Positions 33,210 to 42,184 of a DNA stretch of 43,498 bases are shown here, in pieces (the first letter of the stretch is position 1; each line of letters begins with the position of its first letter). The stretch lies in IMG/VR virus record IMGVR_UViG_3300033153_007852, positions 1 through 43,498 of that record; one strand, written 5' to 3'. The stretch is from a virus. The notes under the pieces are model-generated. The model was not told the origin of the DNA and ran no database searches. It saw only the letters and a program-made list of their open reading frames with translations. Both the position numbers and the translations under genes were made by a program.

Positions 33210-34647
33210 CGACAGGTTTAATAACCACATTGAGAAGCACGAGAAGGAAGTATTGGCTGCTTTTGATAGACTTGACCGATGGTTTGTCTTGGAATGGCAC
33301 AGAAGAGCGCGAAAAACTTCACTTGCAATAAATCTGTTAATTCGGGAGTGCTGTCGCAATAATAAGGCTAAATATATTTATGTAGCACCAACGCAAGTTT
33401 GGGCGAGAAATATCGTCTGGGATGATCCTACGATGATTTGGGATGCTATGCCCACAAAAGAAGCTATTTTCTGGAAGAAATCAGATCAGAAAATGTTACT
33501 TACATTTGCTAATGGTTCTATGTTGAAGGTGGCGGGTAGCGACGAGCCGGATGCGATTCGGGGAATTGACGCGAGTGGGGCAGTATTTGATGAATGGGCG
33601 CTGCACAAACCGGCGGTATGGACGGAGGTATTTCGCTCGATAATGGCGGGAGAGCCGATTGAAGGAGCGAAGCACGCGCGCTGGGCGATGTTTCTGTACA
33701 CGCCTAAAGGCACAAATCACGCTACACAAATGTTCGATTACGCTGCGTGTATTGAGAGCGAGGTTGATTTACCAGTCACCGGCAAAGCTGAGAAGTGCAA
33801 GCCTGAATGGTTTGCGAGTCGGCTAACTGCCGACGAGTCTGGGATAATACCTCAACGAGAGCTTGATAAAATGCTTGAAGACGTCGAGAATGGTATTATT
33901 ACTCGCATTGAATACGAGCAAGAAATGCGATGCAAGCGGGTGACAGATGAGGAGCGTACTTTGATAACTTCCGCTATGCTCGATAAGTTGAGCCGAATTG
34001 ATAGAGAGCTTTTAAAGTTAAATGAAGGGGCAAAGAGGCGTATTGTTGCCATCGACCCAGCTTTCGGTGGTGATGTATGTGCTATCAAAGGGTTTGAAGA
34101 CGGCAGGGTAGTCGCAGAAAAGAATGTACATCATACATTAACCAGTGAAGTTATCTTCGAGGCCAAAGAGATGGCGAGGAGGGTTAAGACACCGAATTTC
34201 ATTGTTGACTGTATTGGTGTCGGCAAAGGTGTCGCGGATGGGCTTCATAATGACAAAGCTAATTACAACGTGCAGTATTTTAATAGTGCCGGTAAGGTCA
34301 AGGATTCTGATTTATTCGCTAATTTGAAGGCGGAGGCGGTTTATTATTGTGCCCAGAAGATCAGGAGATTTGAAGTCGGGCCCGTAAAGGATAAGATTAC
34401 CAAGCGTCAGTTAATCGCTTTATCTCGTTACAAAATACAGCCCGGTTCCGGCTTAATGATTATGATTTCGAATGATGATGTTAAAAAAGAGATAGGCAAC
34501 AGTCCCGATCAGGGATTGTGTTGGATTTATGGTATTTACGGCTTGCAATTTGTCAAGCCGTTGGAGGATTTTATCAGGGAGAGCGAGGAGGAGTTCACCA
34601 CGGCGGGTTCAGGTTCGTTAACGAGTTATGACTGGGAGCCGAGTTAA
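33184..34647 (+). CDS. terL: Terminase large subunit
   Basis: 487 residues from ATG 33184 (TTG 33172 possible). ATPase: WHRRARKTS at residues 38-46 as Walker A, AVFDEWA as Walker B, and a YTPKGTNHA-type coupling motif. Nuclease: VAIDPAF, FIVDCIGVGKGV and a late DQG aspartate supply the RNase H-fold metal ligands. Motor that fills the head and cuts DNA. Confidence 0.94.
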   Translation: MRLTETIPNDRFNNHIEKHEKEVLAAFDRLDRWFVLEWHRRARKTSLAINLLIRECCRNNKAKYIYVAPTQVWARNIVWDDPTMIWDAMPTKEAIFWKKSDQKMLLTFANGSMLKVAGSDEPDAIRGIDASGAVFDEWALHKPAVWTEVFRSIMAGEPIEGAKHARWAMFLYTPKGTNHATQMFDYAACIESEVDLPVTGKAEKCKPEWFASRLTADESGIIPQRELDKMLEDVENGIITRIEYEQEMRCKRVTDEERTLITSAMLDKLSRIDRELLKLNEGAKRRIVAIDPAFGGDVCAIKGFEDGRVVAEKNVHHTLTSEVIFEAKEMARRVKTPNFIVDCIGVGKGVADGLHNDKANYNVQYFNSAGKVKDSDLFANLKAEAVYYCAQKIRRFEVGPVKDKITKRQLIALSRYKIQPGSGLMIMISNDDVKKEIGNSPDQGLCWIYGIYGLQFVKPLEDFIRESEEEFTTAGSGSLTSYDWEPS

Positions 34648-34690
34648 TGCTAAATCTAATCGCAAAATCTTCTAATTGGTGGTTATTTAA

Positions 34691-35026
34691 ATGGGCTTTT
34701 TCTCATCAATAGCAGGAGCAATATCGACAGTGTTTGGAGGGGTAGCGGCCGTTATCGGTCCGATTTTATCTGCTGGACAAGCCATAAATTATTTATTCGG
34801 AGGTAGGAAGAAAAAAGGAGGCGTACCTGTCCCTAGAACGGTTGAAAGATTAAAAACAGGAGTTCAGCCCCGTTCGGTTATTGAAACAGAATCTGCGGAA
34901 AGACGCAGACAATCGGTTTTTCGGCGTGTCGAGAGGTTGCGCAGATTAACCTTAAAGAGCAAGCGTGGCGAGCCGGAGCCGAATATATTAAGCAAGCAGT
35001 TGGGCAGGCCGGGAGGTATGGTTTGA
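34691..35026 (+). CDS. Small hypothetical protein with hydrophobic N-terminus
   Basis: 111 residues. Residues 1-37 are Gly/Ala/Ile-rich and hydrophobic, then a strongly basic half (RRRQSVFRRVERLRR). No clear ribosome site. Genes of this type occur between terminase and portal in many podoviruses. A membrane-active or DNA-associated minor virion protein is conceivable. Confidence 0.55.
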   Translation: MGFFSSIAGAISTVFGGVAAVIGPILSAGQAINYLFGGRKKKGGVPVPRTVERLKTGVQPRSVIETESAERRRQSVFRRVERLRRLTLKSKRGEPEPNILSKQLGRPGGMV

Positions 35027-35138
35027 TACTACTTGAAAAAATCATAATGTTGTATTGGATATATATGTTTTAATTCTTGTATTATAGTGAGAACGAGAAA
35101 AGAGAGAAATATCACTATTTGGGAGTATTTGATGTAAA

Positions 35139-35198
35139 ATGGCTAATAAAGTAAATGAAATAATAGAGCGACTTGTAAGAATTTGCAATTGGAGATAA
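35139..35198 (+). CDS. Possible 19-residue leader peptide before the portal gene
   Basis: MANKVNEIIERLVRICNWR, preceded by GGGAG at about 35121-35125, ends four bases before the portal ATG, and its last codons carry the portal ribosome site (GGAG 35191-35194). The rest of 35027-35202 is AT-rich and shows TATTAT near 35081 as a weak -10. Translation unproven. Confidence 0.3.
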   Translation: MANKVNEIIERLVRICNWR

Positions 35199-35202
35199 TT
35201 TG

Positions 35203-36882
35203 ATGGGCATAATCAAGGACATTTTAACCCGTCAGAATCGCATGGAAGATGCGAGGGAACCGTACGAGGGCTTGATGAACTGGAATATCCGCGTGGCTGT
35301 TCCGGCGAGGGAGAAGATTAGCGATTACGAGATAGATGACAAGGGGAACATAAAAGGCAAAGGTATATGGGATCCAACTGCGGCGGCAAGTCTTGAGACA
35401 TGGAAGAACGGCATATTGGGTTGGCACACACCGTCTAATTTACCTTCCGGCTGGTTCAGGGAGGCGGCGAATGACAGAGAACTCCGGGAAAATCGGAGAA
35501 TCCGCAAGTTTTTACAGGAGGTGGATGAGCAGCTTAATTTTGCTCTTGACCGTTCGAATTATTACGAAATGAAGGGCGTTCGGCTTACTGATTCGGGAGG
35601 TATCGGTCCGAGCTATATGTTCGCTGATGAGGATGTGGAGACTGGTAAAATCAATTTCAGAGTACCGCACCCGCGTCAATTATGGCACGAACTTGATTTC
35701 TTTGGTGTTGTCAATAAGATGCATTATCGTTACGAATTGCCTTTGAGGGAGGCGATCAGGACGTTCGGGCGGGATTGGCTTACATATACACAAGACCAGA
35801 CTGAGAAGACCCAACCGGACCAGAAGATAAGGATAATTCAGGCGATTTACAAAAATTATGAGTTTGACGCCGACAAAGAGAGTGTGGGCATGAACAGGCC
35901 GTGGCTGTCTTATACGGTGAATCTTGACGGTACAGAGGTTGAGGGCGGTACTTTGATGCAGCAGAGCGGCTATAATACGGTTAATCCGATCCCTTGGCTC
36001 TTGAATCGAGCAACACACGAATTATATCCTCGAGGTGTTGTGGGCCAGTTTTTGATTGAGATAATCACCTCGAATTACATGATGCGGGATATGCTCATGG
36101 CTTCGCAGAGGGCTGTCAGGCCCGCTATGATCGCTTTAGATACTCTAAAACACAAGTTAAAGCCCCAAGCGGGCGGGTATACATGGGTAGACAGGCATGA
36201 TTTTCAGGCAGTTGGCAACGCTCCAATTGCCAAGCAGTTATTTGACCGTGTGGATTATCCATTTGCTTTTGAGGTAGTAGACAGATTCCAGTCAGTTATA
36301 GAATCTCGATTCGGTGTCCCGTTCTTTTTATTAATGAATAGGCTTGAGACCCCTACTAAGACCGCCACGGAAATTTTGCAGAAGCAGGGAGAGCGTGCGG
36401 TTTTGATGGCTCCTTTTTTAGGAATACTCAATGCCGTAACGGACATGGAGCTTGACCGAATAACGGACATTGAATTTACGGGTGGCAGAATGCCGGAGAT
36501 ACCGGAAGAATTTTTGCTTGCGAGGAATAAGAGGATTGATATACAATATACCGGACCTTTGCCGCAGCTCATAAAGCAGTATTATGAGGTCAACCGGATT
36601 CAGGCGGCGGTATCACAGGTTGCTTTTATGATGGAAGTTGACGAGAAGGCGATATTCAATATAGACACAGACGTAATGACGCAGGAATTATTGAAGGCTT
36701 CCGATGCTCCGGCCGACGGTATTGTACCTTTGGAGAATGTCAAAGAGATAAGACTTGCTCTGGCGCAGGCTGAGGCTGAGCAACAGATGGTTAATCAGGC
36801 CGAGCAGTTGGACAAAATATTACCTCAACTCGACAAGGCCCCTGAGAAGGGGTCTGCGGTTGAACAGTTACAGACGGCATAA
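35203..36882 (+). CDS. Portal / head-tail connector (T7 gp8 type)
   Basis: 559 residues from ATG 35203 (GGAG nine bases upstream). Family blocks: NRMEDAREPYEGLMNWN start, GWHTPSNLPSGWF, IGPSYMFADED, VPHPRQLWHE, YPRGVVGQFL and TPTKTATEILQKQGER, as in head-to-tail connecting proteins (T7 gp8 is 536). Forms the dodecameric DNA gate. The Gln/Glu-rich C-terminus is usual. Confidence 0.92.
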   Translation: MGIIKDILTRQNRMEDAREPYEGLMNWNIRVAVPAREKISDYEIDDKGNIKGKGIWDPTAAASLETWKNGILGWHTPSNLPSGWFREAANDRELRENRRIRKFLQEVDEQLNFALDRSNYYEMKGVRLTDSGGIGPSYMFADEDVETGKINFRVPHPRQLWHELDFFGVVNKMHYRYELPLREAIRTFGRDWLTYTQDQTEKTQPDQKIRIIQAIYKNYEFDADKESVGMNRPWLSYTVNLDGTEVEGGTLMQQSGYNTVNPIPWLLNRATHELYPRGVVGQFLIEIITSNYMMRDMLMASQRAVRPAMIALDTLKHKLKPQAGGYTWVDRHDFQAVGNAPIAKQLFDRVDYPFAFEVVDRFQSVIESRFGVPFFLLMNRLETPTKTATEILQKQGERAVLMAPFLGILNAVTDMELDRITDIEFTGGRMPEIPEEFLLARNKRIDIQYTGPLPQLIKQYYEVNRIQAAVSQVAFMMEVDEKAIFNIDTDVMTQELLKASDAPADGIVPLENVKEIRLALAQAEAEQQMVNQAEQLDKILPQLDKAPEKGSAVEQLQTA

Positions 36883-36886
36883 TAAA

Positions 36887-37147
36887 ATGAATAATTGCAT
36901 ACGAGATAAAAAAGGACGTTTTACAGGTCATCAATTTGATATGACTTTATATCAGGCCTGTGCCGCAAATGCCGAATACAGAGAATGTTTGAAATGTGGA
37001 TTACGACGTAGAGTTCTTAATTTAGTAAATTTAGCATTATCGCAAAAATCTTTTTTGCCGGAAATAGCTGAATCAATGAACGCAAAAAACGAAGTAATAG
37101 CCGATTTGCCTTTTGAGGAAGCAGCGGCATTGGAGAAAACCACATGA
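36887..37147 (+). CDS. Small hypothetical protein with CxxC
   Basis: 86 residues starting right after the portal stop. Basic start (MNNCIRDKKGRF), ECLKCGLRRR and helical end. Not recognised. Overlaps the next gene by ATGA. Confidence 0.55.
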   Translation: MNNCIRDKKGRFTGHQFDMTLYQACAANAEYRECLKCGLRRRVLNLVNLALSQKSFLPEIAESMNAKNEVIADLPFEEAAALEKTT

Positions 37148-37305
37148 ACGGAGTCAGCAAAAAGTTATGTATCACGGCGTTGAGCATAGGGGCTATTGTT
37201 CAACTGTCCGCGGATGCTCAAGATAAACTGCCTTACGCTGTTGTGATAGGCGCTGTTTGTGTGATATACAAACTGGTTCAGGGCTTTATTGACTGGAAAA
37301 AATGA
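37144..37305 (+). CDS. 53-residue membrane protein
   Basis: ATG overlaps the previous TGA. Two hydrophobic stretches (ALSIGAIVQL; YAVVIGAVCVIYKLVQGF) with a short polar link DAQDK, ending DWKK. Short two-span layout resembles small holins, though placed in the head module. Function unknown. Confidence 0.5.
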   Translation: MNGVSKKLCITALSIGAIVQLSADAQDKLPYAVVIGAVCVIYKLVQGFIDWKK

Positions 37306-37314
37306 GGTGAAACG

Positions 37315-37455
37315 ATGCCTAAAGGTACAAGAGTTCATAAAGTATACACGGCCCTTCGGCGTCGGGGCAAGAGCAAGGCGAGCGCCGCTCGGATAGCCCA
37401 GAGCAGGACAGGTCAGTCTCTAAAGACGGGCAGGCGTCCGAAAAAGAAAAGATAA
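37315..37455 (+). CDS. Small basic conserved phage protein (MPKGTRVH type)
   Basis: 46 residues, GAGGTGA upstream. MPKGTRVHKVYTALRRRG, then AARIAQSRTGQSLKTGRRP: a pattern seen in many phage genomes as a tiny basic protein of unknown role, probably DNA- or RNA-contacting. Confidence 0.65.
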   Translation: MPKGTRVHKVYTALRRRGKSKASAARIAQSRTGQSLKTGRRPKKKR

Positions 37456-37483
37456 TTATCAATACACAACACAGGAGATTAAA

Positions 37484-37801
37484 ATGCCAAACATAGTATT
37501 AACAAAAACAGGCGGCGGTCGATTGTTGTTGGATTCGGAGAGGATAGCTCACGCTCAAGATGAGAAAGGCAACCAGAGGATAACCAAGATTATTTACGAA
37601 ACGACGCGGAATACCACGGATAATTTCAGCGTCATGGAAACGCCGGACGAGATAGCGATATTGGGTGCAGGTGGTACGATTCCGACAACTATAACAAATA
37701 CAACGTTGGAACTGGCTGAAGTGATCCATGAGGACACTCCGCCGAAAAGCAAAAGGAAGAACATTAACGCAAAAAAAAGAAAGAAAGGAATCATAAAATG
37801 A
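37484..37801 (+). CDS. Hypothetical protein with basic tail
   Basis: 105 residues, AGGAGA upstream. Beta-rich first 80 residues, then a Lys-rich end (KSKRKNINAKKRKK). Not recognised. Overlaps the next gene by ATGA. Confidence 0.6.
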   Translation: MPNIVLTKTGGGRLLLDSERIAHAQDEKGNQRITKIIYETTRNTTDNFSVMETPDEIAILGAGGTIPTTITNTTLELAEVIHEDTPPKSKRKNINAKKRKKGIIK

Positions 37802-38247
37802 AACGAAATCTATTATGTTTTATAGTGATATGCGCAGTCAGTCTGCTTGGTACTGTGATTTTGCTGGCAGCGACCGGCGATGAGACTGCGGCCTTGACGA
37901 GTTCTGTCGAAGAGAGGGTTGAGGTAAATCCTGTCTGGGAGATAGTCGTTACCGGGACTTACGATGAGGATGATACGGGCGATGTCACCCATTCTATGCC
38001 TCACAACGGGATATTGCAGAAAGTGATATTGACAGTACCCGATACTACGTCGGACCCGGCCTGTGAGGTTGAGATACTCGACAACGGCGACAATAAAGTA
38101 TTCGATTCCGGCGATCAGGCAGCGGGTGCTTCCTACTTTTACAACGTCACGGAGCCTTTGAGCGGTACGATTGATATTGTGATGGGGCCTGCAAGTGCTA
38201 TGAGTACGGGCGGCGGCAGTATCGTTGTTACTTTACGAGGGATATGA
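37798..38247 (+). CDS. Exported-type beta protein of the head module
   Basis: 149 residues. N-terminal MKRNLLCFIVICAVSLLG is signal-peptide- or anchor-like; the rest is a beta sandwich of the sort found in phage decoration proteins (EIVVTGTYDEDDTGDVT, then ILQKVILTVPDT, ending SGGGSIVVTLRG-like). Coupled to its neighbours. Virion decoration or surface-binding protein is likely. Confidence 0.6.
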   Translation: MKRNLLCFIVICAVSLLGTVILLAATGDETAALTSSVEERVEVNPVWEIVVTGTYDEDDTGDVTHSMPHNGILQKVILTVPDTTSDPACEVEILDNGDNKVFDSGDQAAGASYFYNVTEPLSGTIDIVMGPASAMSTGGGSIVVTLRGI

Positions 38248-38248
38248 T

Positions 38249-39025
38249 ATGAAACAACTCATTCTCATATTGTTGTTGTGTAGTTTGTGTTTCAGCAAAA
38301 CCGCCAAGTATGTCAAGCCGGAAATTTCCAGCAAAAATATCGTAATGGATATGCCTTTAGACGCATGGTTTAGCAGTGGTCAGACTACGGTATATGATTA
38401 CGCGGGTTCGCTTACGGGAGCGGTGACAGGGACTTCGATAGTACCCGCATATCCGGGGTTTGATTTTGCCGGTAACGATGAGTATATCGACACTACGAGC
38501 GCTTTTCAGGCCATTTTCAGGGGCAGTTTTACTATCTCTTTATGGTTTAAGGCCGACGACGGTCGACCTTCGGGGGTTAAATATTTGATTGGCGCAAATA
38601 ACGCGGCACATGAGGACAACATCACCGTAAGAATTAACTCTTCGGGGGATTTGCAGTTTTCCTATGTATCAAACAGTAACCTAACATCGGCGATAAGTAA
38701 TACCGCAAATCTTAATAATGGTCAGGAGTCATGGCACTATATTTGTTGTGTAGCCGATTCGACTATTGGCGGGGTCGGTGGTTTGAAAATATACTTCGAC
38801 GGTACGGTTGTGACTTTGGGAACATCCGATGGTGACACATCCGGTATCACCTTTGCGGATTACACAAGTGCCGATGAAGTTTATATCGGGGCTAATGACA
38901 ATGATGGTACGGCTGAATACTGGTTTGCCGGTCGGATAGCGGAGGTCAAGATTTTCTCTTCGCCCAAGACGGCTGTCGAGGTCAAAAACATATTTGAGAT
39001 TGAGCGAGGAATGTTTGGGATATAA
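38249..39025 (+). CDS. LamG/concanavalin-like domain protein with signal peptide
   Basis: 258 residues. Leader MKQLILILLLCSLCFSK (nearly the same as that of the nozzle protein), then a LamG fold: MDMPLDAWFSS, FDFAGNDEYIDT, FTISLWFKAD, WHYICCVAD, LKIYFDGTVV and AGRIAEVKIFSS. LamG domains bind glycans. Set among head genes, it may be a capsid-displayed carbohydrate-binding protein, or exported to the host surface. Confidence 0.82.
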   Translation: MKQLILILLLCSLCFSKTAKYVKPEISSKNIVMDMPLDAWFSSGQTTVYDYAGSLTGAVTGTSIVPAYPGFDFAGNDEYIDTTSAFQAIFRGSFTISLWFKADDGRPSGVKYLIGANNAAHEDNITVRINSSGDLQFSYVSNSNLTSAISNTANLNNGQESWHYICCVADSTIGGVGGLKIYFDGTVVTLGTSDGDTSGITFADYTSADEVYIGANDNDGTAEYWFAGRIAEVKIFSSPKTAVEVKNIFEIERGMFGI

Positions 39026-39261
39026 TGGGAATTGAAGCCAAATACAGGGCGGTTTTCAGGAATCAGTTGGGGCAGGAAGTCCTTGACGATATATGTCATC
39101 GAGGTCGATTACTTGACGAATGTATGACGCAGGAGCATTTAGGTCGGGAGAATTTGGCCAAAGAGATATTATCTTTGGCGTTGAGTAACGATTCGGGCAT
39201 GGTTATGCGGGAGAAATTTATTAAACTTTTAAGGCGAATACGAAAGAAAAAAAAGAAATGA
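39025..39261 (+). CDS. Bbp19-like small phage protein
   Basis: 78 residues. YRAVFRNQLGQEVLDDICHRG near the start is the hallmark of the Bbp19-like family found beside portal and capsid genes in BPP-1-type podoviruses; Lys-rich end. ATG overlaps the LamG stop (TAATG). Function not established. Confidence 0.7.
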   Translation: MGIEAKYRAVFRNQLGQEVLDDICHRGRLLDECMTQEHLGRENLAKEILSLALSNDSGMVMREKFIKLLRRIRKKKKK

Positions 39262-39596
39262 AAACAAAAATGATTATCATGGTATTGCTGTTGGCGGGTC
39301 TTGTTATGTGTCAGGTTGGACGGTCTGTAATGCCGCTTGTGAAAAATAATCAAAAAGAAATTGATGATGAGAGTTGTTTAACAGTTACTTCTTGCGCCAA
39401 AAAGCACACAGTTCGTTTTCAGGCTCTTATTACAATGGGTGGTGATGTTGAATTGGAGTGGGGCGACTATATTGTTCAGGCAGATCACCTTGCTTTTTAC
39501 GAATGGTTTGACAACTTGACTATCAAAGAAATCCGAGATAATTGGGGGTATGATGTTGTTAGGTACGAAGAAATTGTAAAAGGAGAAAAGAAATGA
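39258..39596 (+). CDS. Small exported-type hypothetical protein
   Basis: 112 residues, with hydrophobic leader MKTKMIIMVLLLAGLVMCQVG, coupled to the gene before (ATGA). Mature part has two Cys (ESCLTVTSCAKK) that could form a disulfide, which would fit a periplasmic location. Not recognised. Confidence 0.6.
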   Translation: MKTKMIIMVLLLAGLVMCQVGRSVMPLVKNNQKEIDDESCLTVTSCAKKHTVRFQALITMGGDVELEWGDYIVQADHLAFYEWFDNLTIKEIRDNWGYDVVRYEEIVKGEKK

Positions 39597-39892
39597 AGAA
39601 GCTGATTTTGCCGATATTGGCGGCTATATGTCTGTCGGCTGTGTATGCCGGATGGGACTACGCACCAAGAAAAGCGGTGTCGAAGGATTTGGTGGAGTAT
39701 CTTTTGCCTGCACCAAAGAAAATCGTAGACGAACACGGCTATCTTGAAAGAACGACGGTTCTTTATAATCTGATAGTCATTAAGGGAATTTGTGAAAATC
39801 AGGAGAAGCGTATTACGGCTCTTGAAACTCACATCAAATCATTGAAAGACGCAAACGGGATACCTGCGGAACAACCCGCAGCCCCTAAATAA
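39593..39892 (+). CDS. Small exported-type coiled-coil protein
   Basis: 99 residues with a textbook signal peptide (MKKLILPILAAICLSAVYA, cut before GWD), then a helical section with a short coiled coil (NQEKRITALETHIKSLK) and a Pro/Ala tail. ATGA-coupled to the previous gene. Unknown function. Confidence 0.62.
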   Translation: MKKLILPILAAICLSAVYAGWDYAPRKAVSKDLVEYLLPAPKKIVDEHGYLERTTVLYNLIVIKGICENQEKRITALETHIKSLKDANGIPAEQPAAPK

Positions 39893-39903
39893 AGGAGAAA
39901 AAA

Positions 39904-40170
39904 ATGAAAGTGATATTAGGAAAAACTTATAAAGATTCGATTAGCGGTTTTGAGGGTATAGCAACTGCTCGTACTACATATCTTTATGGTTGTGTCCGAG
40001 TTTTGTTAGTACCAATAAGTCTCAAACCGGACGGCGATTTTCTACCTGATTGTTGGTTCGATGAACCGCAAGTCGAAGCTGTTAGGTCTAAAAAGAAAAT
40101 CAAGAAATCAACCGATGAAGGCCCTGGCGGACCATCACGTTCAATTCCACCAAGTAGGGACCCGATTTAA
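39904..40170 (+). CDS. Conserved small phage protein, SH3-like
   Basis: 88 residues, strong AAAGGAG site. LGKTYKDSISGFEGIATAR, YLYGCVRVLL and CWFDEPQ form the pattern of a small phage family usually beside scaffold genes; the end (GPGGPSRSIPPSRDPI) is also typical. Role unknown, probably head-related. Confidence 0.68.
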   Translation: MKVILGKTYKDSISGFEGIATARTTYLYGCVRVLLVPISLKPDGDFLPDCWFDEPQVEAVRSKKKIKKSTDEGPGGPSRSIPPSRDPI

Positions 40171-40185
40171 TAAAGGAGAAAACCA

Positions 40186-40977
40186 ATGTTTGATTTATTC
40201 AGAATCTTACCGTTTTTGATGGCGGAAGGCGATGGGGGTAATGGTGATAGTGGTAATGATGGTGATGGTGATGACGCTCCATATTATGAAAGTTTCGAGA
40301 ACGAAGAAACGCGGAACTGGGCAAAGAGTAAAGGTTACAAAAGCCCCGAAGAGCAGATGGCAGGACATCACGAACTCGAAAAGATAATGGGTACAATGAT
40401 AAAGCCTCCAACCGCCGAATCAACAGACGAAGACTGGGCGGCTATCGGCAAAATAATAGGTCCCGAATCCGTGGATGCCTACAAAGTCGAAATACCGGAA
40501 GGCATGGAAGCGTATTTCAATCAGCCCCTTATCAACTCAATCAAGGAAGAATGCTTCGCCGACGGCATACCGGCACGATATGTCAATAAGATATTCGAGC
40601 GGTATATCGCGGGTACCAAAGAGAGCATTGACGCTTTGAACGCGGAGGCTCAGAAAATCATTGATGCCGATATTGCCGAATTAAAAAAAGACTGGAAGGC
40701 CGATTATGAGAAAAATGACGAATATCAGAGGCGAGGCTGGGACAAAGTTGCTGAGAAAGCCGGAATCAAGAAAGAGGACTTCGCTCAATTCGCCAAAGAA
40801 ACCGGGTGGGATACTCATCCGATAATGAAAAAGATAGGCATGGTCATAGGGCGATTGTACGCCGACGCTTTCCCGAGCGGTGGCCCCGACGATAATGAAG
40901 CGAGTGATGGACTGAATGAGCCTTTGATATTAGGAAAAGATTTTTACAAAAAGACGGATTCGCAAATACAAGTATAA
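40186..40977 (+). CDS. Scaffold / capsid assembly protein
   Basis: 263 residues, strong site AAAGGAG. Short hydrophobic start (MFDLFRILPFLMA), Asp/Gly-rich stretch, then acidic helical sequence (WAKSKGYKSPEEQMAGHHEL, IIGPESVDAYKVEIPE) as in T7 gp9-type assembly proteins. Directly precedes the capsid gene. The hydrophobic start is too short for a good signal peptide. Confidence 0.78.
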   Translation: MFDLFRILPFLMAEGDGGNGDSGNDGDGDDAPYYESFENEETRNWAKSKGYKSPEEQMAGHHELEKIMGTMIKPPTAESTDEDWAAIGKIIGPESVDAYKVEIPEGMEAYFNQPLINSIKEECFADGIPARYVNKIFERYIAGTKESIDALNAEAQKIIDADIAELKKDWKADYEKNDEYQRRGWDKVAEKAGIKKEDFAQFAKETGWDTHPIMKKIGMVIGRLYADAFPSGGPDDNEASDGLNEPLILGKDFYKKTDSQIQV

Positions 40978-40990
40978 AATGGAATAAGCC

Positions 40991-41114
40991 CGAAAGGATA
41001 CCTTAAACTGTTATAAATATAGTCAGACACCCCGAAAGGGCCTGATGCTTAGCTGTTAAAGTAACAGCCGGTTAGACGCCGCAGTGTCAGGAGAGCCGGA
41101 AACGACACCTCTCC
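40991..41114 (+). ncRNA. Structured leader RNA of the major capsid gene
   Basis: Between scaffold and capsid genes. TCAG (41023-41026) pairs with CTGA (41042-41045) over a CCC-GAAA-GGG hairpin (41031-41040); GCTGTTA (41052-41058) pairs with TAACAGC (41062-41068). GTGTC (41084-41088) and GGAGAG (41090-41095) are followed by their complements GACAC (41104-41108) and CTCTCC (41109-41114), interleaved, so either a pseudoknot or two alternative hairpins form. The capsid ribosome site lies 24 bases on. Not matched to any family I know. Confidence 0.5.
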
Positions 41115-41151
41115 GAAATGAAATATTAACATTTTTGGAAAGGTATTGACG

Positions 41152-42162
41152 ATGGCAGAATATAATGCTAATCAACGTTTCACTTTGTTAGACAGGGCGA
41201 ATCGCACTAAGGATGGTAAGACAATTTTACCAATAATTAGTGTCATGTCCAAAAAAGTGAGCAACTTTCTTGACGACATTCCTTACATGGAAGCCAATAT
41301 GGGGCTTCAACACAGATTTGTAAGGGATGTAGGGATGTCGGCGAGTACCAGACGCAAATTTTACGGTGGTGTCGCCGCATCGAAACGAGATTCCCAGACA
41401 ATCTTCGAGCCGGTAGCTTTACTTGAACGCCGGTCGGAGGTTGACGAGGATCATCTCGACACTCTTGCTAACCCGATACAAGAGCGTGAGAATCAGGATG
41501 TCGGGCATATCGAAAAGTTGGGCGAGGACTTGTGTAACAATCTGTTCCATGACGATCCCGCAAACGGCAGTGAGAGAATTCATGGCTTGGATCCGAGACT
41601 TAATAATCTCAGCCAAACGCTCAACAACACCTACGATGGTGGTCACAGCACGGCTTCTTCATGTTCCAGTATTTACATTGTGGAATGGAATACGAGGGAC
41701 GGTGCTTTCGGTATTTACCCGCCCGGAGCGGCCAAGAATACTACATTTGGTATTTCGGTTCGCAACAAGGGCAAAGAACATCTGGCAGATGAGGACGGCA
41801 ACACATACTATGCGTATGTAACGCAGTTCAAGATGTGGCAGGGTTTGGTGGTTATTAACGAGCGGAAGATCGCTCGAATCGCCAATTTTAACTCCGAGAT
41901 AGGAGCTTCCAACAGCTTTACCACAAGCGGTCAGGAGCTTCTCATTGAGGCATTGAATAAAGGACGTTTCGACAAGGGCCGTACCCGTATCTACATGAAC
42001 GAGACGATGAAAACTCAAGTCGACATCGATGCTGAAAAAAAGAATAACGTCAGTCTCAAAATCGAAATGGCGTTCGGCAAGCCTATCGAGACAATTCACG
42101 GTGTCCCAATTCGTGTCGTTGACGATACCATTTTGCTAACCACTGAGAACCCGATTACTTAA
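41152..42162 (+). CDS. Major capsid protein
   Basis: 336 residues from ATG 41152, GGAAAGG at 41138-41144. Sequence such as RRKFYGGVAASKRDSQTIFE, EDLCNNLFHDDPANG-SERIHGLDPR and YVTQFKMWQGLVVINERKIARIAN matches the HK97-fold capsid proteins of BPP-1/Bcep22-like podoviruses. Follows the scaffold, precedes a cement protein. No signal peptide or delta-domain. Confidence 0.9.
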   Translation: MAEYNANQRFTLLDRANRTKDGKTILPIISVMSKKVSNFLDDIPYMEANMGLQHRFVRDVGMSASTRRKFYGGVAASKRDSQTIFEPVALLERRSEVDEDHLDTLANPIQERENQDVGHIEKLGEDLCNNLFHDDPANGSERIHGLDPRLNNLSQTLNNTYDGGHSTASSCSSIYIVEWNTRDGAFGIYPPGAAKNTTFGISVRNKGKEHLADEDGNTYYAYVTQFKMWQGLVVINERKIARIANFNSEIGASNSFTTSGQELLIEALNKGRFDKGRTRIYMNETMKTQVDIDAEKKNNVSLKIEMAFGKPIETIHGVPIRVVDDTILLTTENPIT

Positions 42163-42184
42163 TAGGGTAGAAAGGATAATTATC

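Noticed and set aside
41042-41114. CTGATG and GAAA bases suggesting a hammerhead ribozyme upstream of the capsid gene
   Set aside because: The core CTGANGA is not complete (C instead of A) and the stems do not close in hammerhead order.
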